From the NCBI RefSeq assembly GCF_026222555.1, contig NZ_CP098511.1:2027501-2091500 (forward strand): DNA of 64,000 nt. The letters run 5' to 3'. The notes under the pieces are model-generated. The model had not been told where the DNA came from. It did no database searches and worked only from the letters and a program-made list of their open reading frames with translations. Position 1 is the first letter of the stretch; each line of letters starts with the position of its first letter. A program made the position numbers and the translations under genes. This document shows positions 46,182 through 56,660 of this stretch, piece after piece. The DNA is from Aquimarina sp. ERC-38. Lineage in GTDB: Bacteria > Bacteroidota > Bacteroidia > Flavobacteriales > Flavobacteriaceae.

Positions 46182-48590
46182 ATGAAAAAAAACACAAATT
46201 TAATTTGGACATTCATGTTCATTCTAACGGTAAGCGTATGTTCTTCCGGATTAGCACAAAATCAAAATCCTAAAACTCCAACTGAAGAACTTCTGAATTA
46301 TTATAGGTTGTATAAAGAAAGAATTCAAAACAACAATCTTCAAAAAAAGAATGCAATAGGTAAGGAGTCATATAATATGCCTTTGGGAGTTAACCCTTAT
46401 ACCAGTTATTTTTCCGATAAAGGAAGTGCTGAACAATGGAGTAGGTATTATTATGAAATAGCACAAGCCAAAAACAAAAGTACACTTAGTAGAAAAATGA
46501 ATATTGCTACTTTTAATGAGAAGGAAAGGCCAGGGGAAAATCTAAATGACACGAGCGATAACTCAGAATTTATTTCGAATTTCGGGAGTGGTCCAGATGA
46601 TACAAATACATTTTTAATCAATGGTAACTTAGGCCCGGAAGAAAAACCTAAAACAGATTTACAAATATTTGAAACCGAAGAAGACAATGGTTCTATTCCC
46701 CTGGCGAATCCTATAGATCTTCCGGAACCTATCACTAACTATAATACAAGGGCCAGAATTGGAGATGGCCCGCAAGGATCAGAAAACGGGGGTAACGGCG
46801 ATTTTGATTTTTACAAAGTTTCTTTACAAGAAGCAGAGCTGGTACAATTCAGTATTTTAGCAACCGATTCTATTCCGTTTAATCCGGCAGTTCTTATTTA
46901 CAACGAAGAAGGAGAGATATTAAGGTTTGGATTTTCATTAACAAGACCTCAGATTTCTCTTGAATTTATCCCTCCTGTTGCAGGTACTTATTACTTTGGG
47001 GTATATGATTTTGAAACTTTATTTCAAACCATACCTTTTCAACCTTTTAATTCGGATTCAGGAGGAGGCGTAGTATTAGAAGGTAATTACATATTGCAAC
47101 TTGGCTATTTTGGCAAAATTACAGATAGGGATTTCTATTCATTTTCACTTAAAAAAGGGGATGTGTTTGGGGTAGCTATTGACGGAATTACCAGAACAAA
47201 TACCAACCTGTTTCTGACAGATGATAACCTGGGAGCGGGAACTCGTAATTTTACCAATTTTCAAACTCAAGGTTCCCCCTTACCGGATAACGGAGAAACT
47301 ACGCTGTCTTATGTAATTCCTGAAGATGGTGACTATACCTTGTCCATTGGCACATCTGTAGGTCCGTACACCGCAGAGATTCTGGCTACTAGGTCCGGAT
47401 TAGAGACTAATAATAAAGGAAAAAAACAAATAGTCTACTTAGATTATACGGGGTCAGAATTTAATCAAAGGGCATTTTTTAATGTTCCGGATACAATTGG
47501 GGTTAACGATGATGTTATAAACCAGGAACGTTTTTTATCTCCGTTTGAGGATTTTCTGGAAAATTGGGGGATTGAAAATACAACTTTAAACCGGGTACGG
47601 TTGATTCATGAAATTGATAAAGTAGTTAAAGAAAAGCTTAAACAGGAATTAAGAGAAAAAGGAATCAATCCCGGTCTTGATATATTAATACTTAGTGATT
47701 TAGGTAGTGATTTCTTAGGGAATACGATACCAAAGATTCTAAATAAAGCAAATATTCCATTTAGTAAAGTAATTGTAGGAGGTACTATTGAAGAATCCGG
47801 TATACGGACTATTGGTATTGCTAATGAAATTGACAGTGGAAATTTTAGTATTGAAGACGAAGCTCTAGTACTATTGGATCTATTAAGTAATACGGACCCT
47901 GAAGATCCTAATTCTATTAATAATATACCACGTGCGGATAATGTACCTATTGAAGAATTAGTAGCGGTTGTTGTTGGAAATGTAATTGCTCATGAAATTG
48001 GACACTATTTAGGAAACTACCATACTAATGCTGCTAATGACGTCTTTTCTATTATGGATGAAGGAGGTAACCTTAACGGAATAGCAGGCGTAGCCGGTGA
48101 AGCTGCATTTGGTGATGAGAGTACAGTAGATGTTATGTTTAGCAAAGATGCTTATAGCCTAGCCGAAGCTTTTCTCCCGGGAGGTTCAGACCAGACGGAT
48201 GTAAATACTGCTTTTGCGCTAAGTTTTATTCCTTTTGGAAGAAAAAGCTCGGATGATAGTACGATAAAGGAAATATTAGCTTTAGAAAATCAGGTGTTAA
48301 ATGATCTCCAAGAAGTAGTAAGCACGGAAATATTAAGTTATCCTAATCCGCAATCGACTTCAGGTATTGCTTCCTTACAATTAGGAACTGAGGTATACGG
48401 AGCTACTAAAGTTACAATACTTGATATCCATGGGAGAACCGTTCAAACGGTATTTGATGGGGTTATTAAGAAAGGAGAAAATAAAGAAATCATCACGGAT
48501 GCTCAAAACTTAAACTTATCTCGTGGCGTGTACACTTATGCTATAAAATCAAATAATAAAACCTTTTCTCATAAGTTTGTAGTGAATTAA
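46182..48590 (+). CDS. T9SS-secreted metzincin-like metalloprotease, tandem copy 1
   Basis: This 802-residue protein has a signal peptide (about 1-25). A helical pro-region follows (about 30-110: YNMPLGVNPYTSYFSDKG), then two PPC-like beta-sandwich domains (about 190-310, GDFDFYKVSL ... AGTYYFGVYDFE; about 318-395, DFYSFSLKKGDVFGVAIDG). The catalytic domain begins with KKQIVYLDYTG and carries HEIGHYLGNYH at residues 604-614 and a Met-turn SIMDEG. A type A T9SS sorting domain (about 725-802) closes it. The HExxHxxGxxH motif plus Met-turn define a metzincin; no MEROPS family is assigned with certainty. First of three paralogues. Confidence 0.85.
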   Translation: MKKNTNLIWTFMFILTVSVCSSGLAQNQNPKTPTEELLNYYRLYKERIQNNNLQKKNAIGKESYNMPLGVNPYTSYFSDKGSAEQWSRYYYEIAQAKNKSTLSRKMNIATFNEKERPGENLNDTSDNSEFISNFGSGPDDTNTFLINGNLGPEEKPKTDLQIFETEEDNGSIPLANPIDLPEPITNYNTRARIGDGPQGSENGGNGDFDFYKVSLQEAELVQFSILATDSIPFNPAVLIYNEEGEILRFGFSLTRPQISLEFIPPVAGTYYFGVYDFETLFQTIPFQPFNSDSGGGVVLEGNYILQLGYFGKITDRDFYSFSLKKGDVFGVAIDGITRTNTNLFLTDDNLGAGTRNFTNFQTQGSPLPDNGETTLSYVIPEDGDYTLSIGTSVGPYTAEILATRSGLETNNKGKKQIVYLDYTGSEFNQRAFFNVPDTIGVNDDVINQERFLSPFEDFLENWGIENTTLNRVRLIHEIDKVVKEKLKQELREKGINPGLDILILSDLGSDFLGNTIPKILNKANIPFSKVIVGGTIEESGIRTIGIANEIDSGNFSIEDEALVLLDLLSNTDPEDPNSINNIPRADNVPIEELVAVVVGNVIAHEIGHYLGNYHTNAANDVFSIMDEGGNLNGIAGVAGEAAFGDESTVDVMFSKDAYSLAEAFLPGGSDQTDVNTAFALSFIPFGRKSSDDSTIKEILALENQVLNDLQEVVSTEILSYPNPQSTSGIASLQLGTEVYGATKVTILDIHGRTVQTVFDGVIKKGENKEIITDAQNLNLSRGVYTYAIKSNNKTFSHKFVVN

Positions 48591-48630
48591 AAAAGCTTAA
48601 AACTTCAATTATTCAATTAGCTAAAATACA

Positions 48631-48659
48631 ATAACGCCTTCAGATTTTGAAGGCGTTAT
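48631..48659. terminator. Terminator after protease copy 1
   Basis: ATAACGCCTTCA-GATTT-TGAAGGCGTTAT forms a 12-bp stem 40 bp past the stop. It is homologous to the hairpins after copies 2 and 3, with a paired T-A for C-G change at the second stem position. The remaining bases to 48933 are AT-rich and must hold the promoter of copy 2. Confidence 0.8.
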
Positions 48660-48933
48660 ATTTTCTACTTACTTGAACGACACACTTATAATAATTTGCG
48701 GAAGACTTTTTTGTAGATATCTATTATCTGAATAAAAAAATATGGGAAACCTCTCTCGGTGAAATTTTGAAGCAATATCAACTGTCAGAAATATAGCTTC
48801 CTAAATTACGCAAAGAAAATATTAAAAAACCTTAATTAATTCTAAAATTAAGTCAAAATACTCTCATTCTTCTTTATTGAATTGATAAAATTATGTATTA
48901 TCGTTTACAATACTCACTTTTAAAACCTATATT

Positions 48934-51342
48934 ATGAAAAAAAGTACCAATTTAGTTTGGACACTCGTGTTCATGCTAACCTTAAGTACATTCTATTCCG
49001 GATTTGCACAAATTCAAAATTCTAGAACAAAAGCTGAAGAATTCCGAAACTATGTTAGGCTGTATAAACAAGAAAAACAGAATCGTCTTCAAAAAAAGAG
49101 TTCAGAAAGTAAAGAGTCCTATCAAATGCCTCTTGGGGTTAATCCTTTTACCAGTTATCTTTCAAACAAAGGAAATGCCCGGCAATGGAGCAAGTATTAC
49201 TATGATCTTGCACAAGCGAAGAAAAGAACTAAGCTAGGTAAAAAAAGAAGTATGGCTACTTTTACCGAAAAAGAGGAACCAGGTAAAAACCTAAATGACA
49301 CTATTTCTAGTGCAGAACCTATTCCTAATTTCGGAAGTAGTCAAAATAATACTAATGAGTTTCAAATCAACGGAATTTTGGACAGGGAAGTAGGTCCTGA
49401 TTTTAACTTTGAATTTTTTGATAGCGAAGAAGATAATGGTTCCATTCCTTTAGCTACGCCTATTGAGCTTTCAGAGCCTCTTACTGATTTTGTAACGCAA
49501 GCTAGAATTGGAGATGGTCCACAAGGAGCTGCTAGTGGGGGTAATGGAGATTTTGATTTTTATAAAGTTTCATTAAAGGAAACAGAATTAGTAGAACTTT
49601 CTGCTTTGTCATTAGATACTACGGCTATACGTCTTATTATCCTTGTATTTAATGAGCAAGGAGAAGAGTTGGATTTTTCTTTTCCGGCAGCTATAACTTT
49701 TATAGATTTCATAGCTCCGGCTACAGGTAATTATTATTTTGCTGTATATGACTTTGAAACTCTGATTGGATCAGAATCAGAAACAGAACCTCTTCAACCC
49801 TTTGATTCAGCTTCAGGTGGCGGAGTTGTATCAGAAGGGGATTACCAATTTCAACTGACTTATTACGGTGAAACTCCAGATACGGATTTTTATTCCTTTT
49901 CACTTAAAAAAGGAGATGTGTTTGGGATTGCTATCGATGGGATTACGCCTACAAATACCAGTTTATTTTTAGATGATAATGATTTAGGGATCGGTACTCG
50001 ATTCTTTCAAAATTTTTTAACTCAGGAATCACCCTTACCTGATGATGGATTTACTTCTTTTTCCTACGTAATTCCTGAAGACGGTGATTATAAGCTATCT
50101 ATCGGTGGATCGGTTGGTTCTTATACAGCAGAAATTATTGCTAGCAGACCAGGATTTGAAACTAATAAGAAAGGACAAAAACAGATTATATACCTAGATT
50201 ATACCGGAGCTAAAACTACCCAAAAAGAACTTCTTGATATTCCTGATAGTATTGCAGTAGGTAATGAGGAGGTAAATAGAATACGGCTTTTATCTCCATT
50301 TGAAGATTTTCTTACTAACTGGGGAGTTGAAAATACAACCTTAAACCGGGTACGGTTAATTTATGAAATTGATAAAGTAGTTAAAGAAAATTTGAAAAAG
50401 GAACTAAAGGAACAATGGATCAATCCGGATCTTGATGTGTTAATACTTAGTGATCTTGGGAGTAATTTTCTAGGAGATAACATTCCAAAAATCTTAAATA
50501 GGGCTAATATTTCTTTTAGTAAAGTCATTGTGGGAGGTACCATCGAAGAATCCGGTATAGAAACTCTTGGTATTGCCAGTGCAATTGATATTGGGAACTT
50601 TAGTTTTGAGGATCAGGCTTTAGTATTGTTAGATGAATTAAGTAATGTAAATCCCGATAATCCAAATTCTATTAACAATATACTTCGTACAGATGATGTA
50701 CCTATCGAAGAATTAGTTACGGTTGTTTTAGGAAATGTAATTGCTCACGAGATTGGCCATTATCTAGGAAATTTTCATACTTCTAACGAGAACGATGTAT
50801 TTTCCATTATGGATGAAGGTGGTAATATAAATGGTCTTGCCGGAATTACAGATGGAGCTTTTGGCGATTCTAATACGGTAAACGTAGATTTTGCTAAAGA
50901 TGTTTATAGTAATTTTGAAGGTTTTTTTCCGGAAGGATCTAATCAAACAGATGTAAATACCGCTTTTGCATTAGGTTTTGTTCCCTTTGGAAGAAAAAGT
51001 TCGTATGATAAGACCATTCCGGAATTACTGGCTTTAGAAAACCAAGTGTTAAACGAATTACAGGAAGTGGTAAGTGAAGAAATATTAAGTTATCCTAATC
51101 CACAATCAGTTTCCGGAACAGCTAGCTTACAACTAGGTACGGAGGTATATGGAGCTACTAAAGTAATGGTACTTGATATGCATGGAAGAACCATTCAAAC
51201 CGTATTTGATGGAGTTATTAACCAAGGAGAGAATAAAGTAATTACCACAGATGCTCAAAACTTAAACTTATCTCGTGGGATGTATACTTATGCTATAAAA
51301 TCAAATAATAAAACCTTTTCTCATAAGTTTGTAGTTAACTAA
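48934..51342 (+). CDS. T9SS-secreted metzincin-like metalloprotease, tandem copy 2
   Basis: This paralogue has 802 residues with the same architecture: signal peptide ending SGFAQ, pro-region YQMPLGVNPFTSYLSNKG, two PPC-like domains, catalytic domain from KKGQKQIIYLDYTG, HEIGHYLGNFH starting at residue 605, Met-turn SIMDEG, and T9SS type A domain. It differs from the others by substitutions spread over the PPC domains. From about 51049 onwards, however, its DNA is about 98% identical to copy 3. Substrate specificity differences are possible but not readable from sequence. Confidence 0.85.
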   Translation: MKKSTNLVWTLVFMLTLSTFYSGFAQIQNSRTKAEEFRNYVRLYKQEKQNRLQKKSSESKESYQMPLGVNPFTSYLSNKGNARQWSKYYYDLAQAKKRTKLGKKRSMATFTEKEEPGKNLNDTISSAEPIPNFGSSQNNTNEFQINGILDREVGPDFNFEFFDSEEDNGSIPLATPIELSEPLTDFVTQARIGDGPQGAASGGNGDFDFYKVSLKETELVELSALSLDTTAIRLIILVFNEQGEELDFSFPAAITFIDFIAPATGNYYFAVYDFETLIGSESETEPLQPFDSASGGGVVSEGDYQFQLTYYGETPDTDFYSFSLKKGDVFGIAIDGITPTNTSLFLDDNDLGIGTRFFQNFLTQESPLPDDGFTSFSYVIPEDGDYKLSIGGSVGSYTAEIIASRPGFETNKKGQKQIIYLDYTGAKTTQKELLDIPDSIAVGNEEVNRIRLLSPFEDFLTNWGVENTTLNRVRLIYEIDKVVKENLKKELKEQWINPDLDVLILSDLGSNFLGDNIPKILNRANISFSKVIVGGTIEESGIETLGIASAIDIGNFSFEDQALVLLDELSNVNPDNPNSINNILRTDDVPIEELVTVVLGNVIAHEIGHYLGNFHTSNENDVFSIMDEGGNINGLAGITDGAFGDSNTVNVDFAKDVYSNFEGFFPEGSNQTDVNTAFALGFVPFGRKSSYDKTIPELLALENQVLNELQEVVSEEILSYPNPQSVSGTASLQLGTEVYGATKVMVLDMHGRTIQTVFDGVINQGENKVITTDAQNLNLSRGMYTYAIKSNNKTFSHKFVVN

Positions 51343-51381
51343 TATCCTGAATGGATAAAATGCTTTTATCAGCTAAAAAAC

Positions 51382-51412
51382 AACAACGCCTTCAAATTTT
51401 GAAGGCGTTGTT
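51382..51412. terminator. Terminator after protease copy 2
   Basis: AACAACGCCTTCAAA and TTTGAAGGCGTTGTT form a 15-bp near-perfect hairpin. It is identical to the hairpin at 54186-54216, where it separates protease copy 3 from pnp. Confidence 0.85.
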
Positions 51413-51436
51413 TGCTTCATGTTAAAAGGAAATAAA

Positions 51437-51567
51437 CTAGTCCCTTCTTCTATTTTCACGAGGCTTACGGTCGTTTCCTCTTTTATTACGATCATTATTC
51501 CGGTCTCTGGGAGGTCGTTCTGTATAACCTTCCGGCTTAGGTAGAATAGCTTTACGAGAAACCTTCT
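51437..51567 (-). pseudogene. Relic of the 3' end of pnp
   Basis: About 131 bases, read on the minus strand, encode the last 43 residues of polynucleotide phosphorylase (from [14 protein letters not shown] to the stop). They match the functional gene at 54241-54371 with one difference (Lys to Arg before the last residue). Identity ends abruptly near 51567, where unrelated AT-rich DNA starts. There is no start codon or upstream gene body, so it is a duplication scar. Confidence 0.92.
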
Positions 51568-51746
51568 TTGCGAATTTTTAAATAAAAAAGGCTAATTAAA
51601 AAAGAAATCTTATAAGTATTATAAATATTTTACTAAAATGTATTTCGTTTTTAAATTTTTGTCAAAGTTTATAGTTTTCCATATTAATAAAAAAAGAAAA
51701 GCTATATTGATGTTAGATAAAACACTCACTTCTAAATCACTACGAA

Positions 51747-54146
51747 ATGAAAAAAAGTACAAATTTTGTCTGGATACTAGTATCCATTTTATCCTTAGGC
51801 GTATTTTCTTCAGGATTTTCACAAACTCAGATTGAAGAAACTCCGGCAGGAAGAGATTTGATGAATTATATTAATAGGTACAAAGAGAAAAAACAAAATA
51901 ACCTTCAAAAAAAGAATTTTTCAGAGACAGATTCTTATCAAATGCCACTAGGGGTAAACCCTTTTACCAGTTACTTTTCAAAACAAGGGAGTACTCGACA
52001 ATGGAATGAGTATTATTATGAATTAGCAAAAGCTAAAAATAAAGGAAAGCTTCGTTCAAAAATGAGCACGGTCAATTTTAACGAAAATGAAAGTGCAGGA
52101 CAAAACTTAAATGATGCTATTGAAAATGCAGAAACTATTTCCAATTTTGGAAGTAGTAATGATGAAGCAAACACCGTATTTATAAATGGTACTTTAGCTT
52201 TAGAAGAAGTTCCTGACTTTTCTTTTCAGGTATTTGAAACTGAAGAGGATAATGGTGCAATTCCTTCAGCTAGTTTGATTGATCTTCCCGAACGTTTTGC
52301 TTTTTATTTTACAGAAGCAACTATAGGAGATGGTCCTCAAGGATCGGTTAACGGAGGTAATGGTGATTTTGATTTTTATAAAGTCACATTAGAAGAGTCA
52401 GAATTAACGCAGGTCATAGCCCAAGCAACAGATTCCATACCTATTAATCTAGCACTAATTATTTATAATGAACAAGGTCAAATTTTAGATTTTGATGTTC
52501 GACCTACACCTCAAACCGTTATTGAATTCATAGCTCCTGAAGCTGGTAACTATTACTTTGCTATTTATGAGTTTGAAACTTTATTTGGGGCACTGCCATT
52601 AAATCCTTTCGATCCTACTTCGGGGGGTGGGGCTGTAAATGAAGGTTCTTATGCACTGCAACTTAGTTATTTTGGCGAAACCCCAGATACGGATTCTTAT
52701 TCTTTTTCCCTTAAAAAAGGAGACGTATTTGGAGTAGCAATTGACGGAGTATTAAGGACAACTGCAAGTCTTTTTTTAAGTGACAATACCCCTGGGATTA
52801 GTACTCGTGACTTTACTAATTTTTTATCTCCTAATTCTCCTCTACCATCTAATGGGCAAACTACTTTATCTTATGTGATCCCGGAAGATGGAAATTACAC
52901 ATTATCTATCGGTAGTTCCCTAGGACCTTATACCGCAGAAATTCTTTCTTCTCGACCAGGGCTGGAAGCTAATAGTATAGGAAAGAAGCAATTAATTTAC
53001 TTAGATTATACAGGTTCAGAGTTTGTACAAAGAGAATTTTTTAGGGTTCCTGATACAATTTCAGTTAATGATCCGGTATTGAATCAAGAACGTTTCTTAT
53101 CTCCATTTGAAGATTTTCTTACTAACTGGGGAATTGAAAATAATACATTCAACCGAGTACGTTTGATTCACGAGATTGATAAAGTTGTAAAAGAAAATTT
53201 AAAACAAGAATTACGTGAGAAAGGCATTAATCCAGAGCTCGATGTATTAATATTCAGTGATCTAGGTAGTGATTTTCTAGGTGATAGAATACCTAGTATT
53301 TTAAACCGGGCCGGAATTCCATTTAGTACTGTTATCGTAGGAGGTACCATTGAAGAATCAGGTATAGGAACTATTGGTATTGCAAATGAAATTGATAGTG
53401 GCAATTTTAGTATTGATGATCAAGCTTTAGTATTGTTAGATGAGTTAAGTAATGTAGATCCCAATAATCCAAATTCTATTAATAATATTCCTCGAGCAGA
53501 TAATGTCCCTATTGAAGAATTAATTGAAGTTGTCCTAGGAAATGTGATCGCTCACGAAATTGGGCATTATCTTGGAAATTATCATACTACTAATTCTAAT
53601 GAAGTATTTTCCATTATGGATGAAGGTGGTAATATAAATGGTCTTGCCGGGATTACAGATGGAGCTTTTGGTGATGCAAATACAGTTAATGTAGATTTTG
53701 CTAAAGATACTTATAGCTTAAATGAGTCTTTTAGTCCTTTAGGAATTGATCAAACAGATGTAAATACTGCTTTTGCTTTAAGTTTTATTCCCTTTGGAAG
53801 AAAAAGTTCAGATAATGTCACTACTGAGATTTTAGCTTTAGAAAATCAAGTATTAAACGAATTACAGGAAGTGGTAAGTACGGAAATAGTAAGTTATCCT
53901 AATCCACAATCAGCTTCCGGAACAGCTACCTTACAACTAGGTACGGAGGTATATGGAGCTACTAAAGTAATGGTACTTGATATGCATGGAAGAACCATTC
54001 AAACCGTATTTGATGGAGTTATTAACCAAGGAGAGAATAAAGTAATTACCACAGATACTCAAAACTTAAACTTATCTCGTGGGATGTATACTTATGTTAT
54101 AAAATCAAATAATAAAACCTTTTCTCATAAGTTTGTAGTTAACTAA
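51747..54146 (+). CDS. T9SS-secreted metzincin-like metalloprotease, tandem copy 3
   Basis: This third paralogue has 799 residues: signal peptide ending SGFSQ, pro-region YQMPLGVNPFTSYFSKQG, two PPC-like domains, catalytic domain from KKQLIYLDYTG, HEIGHYLGNYH starting at residue 603, Met-turn SIMDEG, and T9SS type A sorting domain. Its upstream DNA shares the GAAAAGCTAT-TTG segment and a TTTTGTCAAA block with copy 1, so promoter elements were duplicated too. Its 3' end and terminator are almost the same as copy 2. It converges on pnp. Confidence 0.85.
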   Translation: MKKSTNFVWILVSILSLGVFSSGFSQTQIEETPAGRDLMNYINRYKEKKQNNLQKKNFSETDSYQMPLGVNPFTSYFSKQGSTRQWNEYYYELAKAKNKGKLRSKMSTVNFNENESAGQNLNDAIENAETISNFGSSNDEANTVFINGTLALEEVPDFSFQVFETEEDNGAIPSASLIDLPERFAFYFTEATIGDGPQGSVNGGNGDFDFYKVTLEESELTQVIAQATDSIPINLALIIYNEQGQILDFDVRPTPQTVIEFIAPEAGNYYFAIYEFETLFGALPLNPFDPTSGGGAVNEGSYALQLSYFGETPDTDSYSFSLKKGDVFGVAIDGVLRTTASLFLSDNTPGISTRDFTNFLSPNSPLPSNGQTTLSYVIPEDGNYTLSIGSSLGPYTAEILSSRPGLEANSIGKKQLIYLDYTGSEFVQREFFRVPDTISVNDPVLNQERFLSPFEDFLTNWGIENNTFNRVRLIHEIDKVVKENLKQELREKGINPELDVLIFSDLGSDFLGDRIPSILNRAGIPFSTVIVGGTIEESGIGTIGIANEIDSGNFSIDDQALVLLDELSNVDPNNPNSINNIPRADNVPIEELIEVVLGNVIAHEIGHYLGNYHTTNSNEVFSIMDEGGNINGLAGITDGAFGDANTVNVDFAKDTYSLNESFSPLGIDQTDVNTAFALSFIPFGRKSSDNVTTEILALENQVLNELQEVVSTEIVSYPNPQSASGTATLQLGTEVYGATKVMVLDMHGRTIQTVFDGVINQGENKVITTDTQNLNLSRGMYTYVIKSNNKTFSHKFVVN

Positions 54147-54185
54147 TATCCTGAATGGATAAAATGCTTTTATTAGCTAAAAAAC

Positions 54186-54216
54186 AACAACGCCTTCAAA
54201 TTTTGAAGGCGTTGTT
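54186..54216. terminator. Shared terminator of protease copy 3 and pnp
   Basis: AACAACGCCTTCAAA and TTTGAAGGCGTTGTT pair into a long stem between convergent genes, usable on both strands; identical to 51382-51412. Confidence 0.85.
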
Positions 54217-54240
54217 TGCTTCATGTTAAAAGAAAATAAA

Positions 54241-56457
54241 CTAGTCCTTTCTTCTATTTTCACGAGGCTTACGGTCGTTTCCTCTTTTATTACGATCATT
54301 ATTCCGGTCTCTGGGAGGTCGTTCTGTATAACCTTCCGGCTTAGGTAGAATAGCTTTACGAGAAACCTTCTCTTTACGGGTTCTGGAATCAATACCAAAA
54401 TATTTGACATCAAAAACATCACCCATTTTTACTACATCACTTACATTCTCAGTGCGTTCCCAAGCGAGTTCAGATACATGTAGCAATACTTCATTACCCG
54501 GAGCATCCAGGTATTCTACCACTGCACCAAAGTCAAGCATTTTAATAACCTTTACTTCATATACGCTTCCTACTTCTGGTTTAAATGTGATAGAATCGAT
54601 TTTTGCTAATACTTTATCAATACCGTTCTGATCAGTTCCCAGAATTTCTACTAATCCTTCTTCGGTTACCGGATCTTCGTTAATTACAATAGTCGTATTT
54701 GTTTCTTTTTGAAGTTCTTGTATAACTTTTCCACCCGGTCCGATCAATGCACCGATATACTCTCCAGGGATCTTAGTCGTTACCATTTTAGGAGCATGTG
54801 CTTTTACATCCGAATTAGGTTGAGCAATGGTATCTATTAATTTCTCTAAAATATGTAATCTTCCTGCGGCTGCTTGTTTTAAGGCATTTACCAGGATTTC
54901 ATACGATAAGCCTTTGACCTTAATATCCATTTGACAGGCAGTAATTCCGTCTGCAGTACCGGTTACTTTAAAGTCCATATCTCCCAGGTGATCTTCATCT
55001 CCCAAAATATCACTTAATACTGCGTATTCGCCTGATTCTCCGTCTGAAATCAGTCCCATGGCAATACCAGAAACCGGTTTTTTTAACTGAACCCCAGAAT
55101 CCATCAAAGCCATTGTTCCTGAACAAACCGTAGCCATAGAAGAAGAACCGTTAGATTCTAATACTTCAGAAACTACACGAACCGTATACGGACAATCCTC
55201 GGGGATCATTCCTTTTAAAGCACGTTGCGCCAGGTTACCATGTCCCACTTCTCGTCTGGAGGTACCCCGGATCGGACGTGCCTCACCCGTAGAGAAAGGG
55301 GGGAAGTTATAATGCAAATAAAATGTTTCTTCTCCTTCATAAGAAGGCATATCAATTTGGTTGGCTTCTCGCGAAGTACCCAGGGTAACAGTAGCTAAAG
55401 CTTGCGTCTCTCCACGGGTAAAAATCGCCGAACCATGTGTAGAAGGTAAATAATCCACTTCACACCAGATAGGCCTGATTTCATCCGGTTTACGGCCGTC
55501 TAATCGAAGTCCTTCTTTTAAGGTAAGGTCGCGAACCGCTGCTTTTTCTGCTTTGCGGTAATATTTGGAAACCAACTCTCCAAAATCTTCTAATTCTTCT
55601 TCAGAAAAAGTTTCTTTAATTTCTTCTTTAATTTCAGAGAAAGCTAAACCTCTTTCTTTCTTTCCATGTCCACCTTTGGCAACCGCATAAACTTTGTCAT
55701 AAGCCATTTGGTGGATTTTCTTTTCTAATTCTTCATCTTCTCGTTCCGGGTCGTACTCTCGAACCTCTTTTTTACCAAAAGCTTCTGCTAGCTTAAGTTG
55801 TGCTTCACATTGCTTTTTGATATGTTCATGAGCGAATTTAATGGCTTCCACCATTTCTTCTTCGCTAATTTCTTTCATTTCTCCCTCAACCATCATTACA
55901 GAATCTGCGGATGCTCCGATCATCATATCAATATCGGATGCTTCTAATTGCTCTCGGGTAGGATTGATGATAAACTCACCATTTACCCGTCCGACCCTTG
56001 CTTCGGAAATAGCACATTCAAACGGAAAATCCGAAAGCTGAATAGCTGCAGAAGCTGCTAATCCGGCCATAGCATCCGGCATTACATTTTCATCATGAGA
56101 CATTAATTGAATCATGACTTGTGTTTCAGCATGATAATCTTTAGGAAATAAAGGACGTAATACACGATCTACTAATCGCATGGTCAATACCTCTCCATCA
56201 CTAGGCCGGGCTTCTCTTTTAAAGAACCCCCCGGGATATCTTCCTGAAGCTGCAAACTTTTCCCTGTAATCTACTGTAAGTGGTAAAAAATCAACGTCGC
56301 TCTGTTTGTAATTAGATACTACTGTACAAAGTAGCATACACTTACCAGACTGAACCACTACAGATCCGTGTGCCTGCTTTGCCAGTTTACCGGTTTCAAT
56401 AGAAATTTCTCTCCCATCACCGAGGTCGATAACCTCGCGATATACCTTTGGAATCAT
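54241..56457 (-). CDS. pnp: Polyribonucleotide nucleotidyltransferase (PNPase)
   Basis: This 738-residue phosphorolytic 3'-5' exoribonuclease has two RNase PH-like domains. The second has [15 protein letters not shown], the [14 protein letters not shown] segment and the [11 protein letters not shown] loop near the catalytic site. These are followed by a KH domain (about 560-615, [16 protein letters not shown]) and an S1 domain (about 625-695, [22 protein letters not shown]). The Arg/Asn-rich tail ([21 protein letters not shown]) is a probable RNA-binding extension. It lies downstream of rpsO in the conserved rpsO-pnp order, with a 203-bp spacer containing a terminator. Confidence 0.95.
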   Translation of the reverse strand: MIPKVYREVIDLGDGREISIETGKLAKQAHGSVVVQSGKCMLLCTVVSNYKQSDVDFLPLTVDYREKFAASGRYPGGFFKREARPSDGEVLTMRLVDRVLRPLFPKDYHAETQVMIQLMSHDENVMPDAMAGLAASAAIQLSDFPFECAISEARVGRVNGEFIINPTREQLEASDIDMMIGASADSVMMVEGEMKEISEEEMVEAIKFAHEHIKKQCEAQLKLAEAFGKKEVREYDPEREDEELEKKIHQMAYDKVYAVAKGGHGKKERGLAFSEIKEEIKETFSEEELEDFGELVSKYYRKAEKAAVRDLTLKEGLRLDGRKPDEIRPIWCEVDYLPSTHGSAIFTRGETQALATVTLGTSREANQIDMPSYEGEETFYLHYNFPPFSTGEARPIRGTSRREVGHGNLAQRALKGMIPEDCPYTVRVVSEVLESNGSSSMATVCSGTMALMDSGVQLKKPVSGIAMGLISDGESGEYAVLSDILGDEDHLGDMDFKVTGTADGITACQMDIKVKGLSYEILVNALKQAAAGRLHILEKLIDTIAQPNSDVKAHAPKMVTTKIPGEYIGALIGPGGKVIQELQKETNTTIVINEDPVTEEGLVEILGTDQNGIDKVLAKIDSITFKPEVGSVYEVKVIKMLDFGAVVEYLDAPGNEVLLHVSELAWERTENVSDVVKMGDVFDVKYFGIDSRTRKEKVSRKAILPKPEGYTERPPRDRNNDRNKRGNDRKPRENRRKD

Positions 56458-56620
56458 ATTTTAATTTTAGGTACTACTAGCTACGGTTATCATCTGAATA
56501 ACCTGTAACAAGTATATTAAACATTGGTTTAGCCTTTATACTCTGGCTTGACGAGGTTGTGTTGTGTGTCGTAGTAAATGAACCAATGAAAAACTAATAA
56601 AGAAGTACGGCTTACACCGA

Positions 56621-56653
56621 AAAAAATAAGGAGAGACTAAAAAGCCTCTCCTT
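56621..56653 (-). terminator. Terminator after rpsO
   Basis: On the minus strand AAGGAGAG and CTCTCCTT pair around a 10-nt loop and run into TATTTTTTT, directly past the rpsO stop. It would attenuate read-through into pnp. Confidence 0.8.
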
Positions 56654-56660
56654 CGTCATG

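Noticed and set aside
54177..54422. Separate minus-strand ORF overlapping the pnp 3' end
   Set aside because: It is the wrong frame of pnp and runs through the terminator; pnp has clear KH and S1 domains in the other frame.
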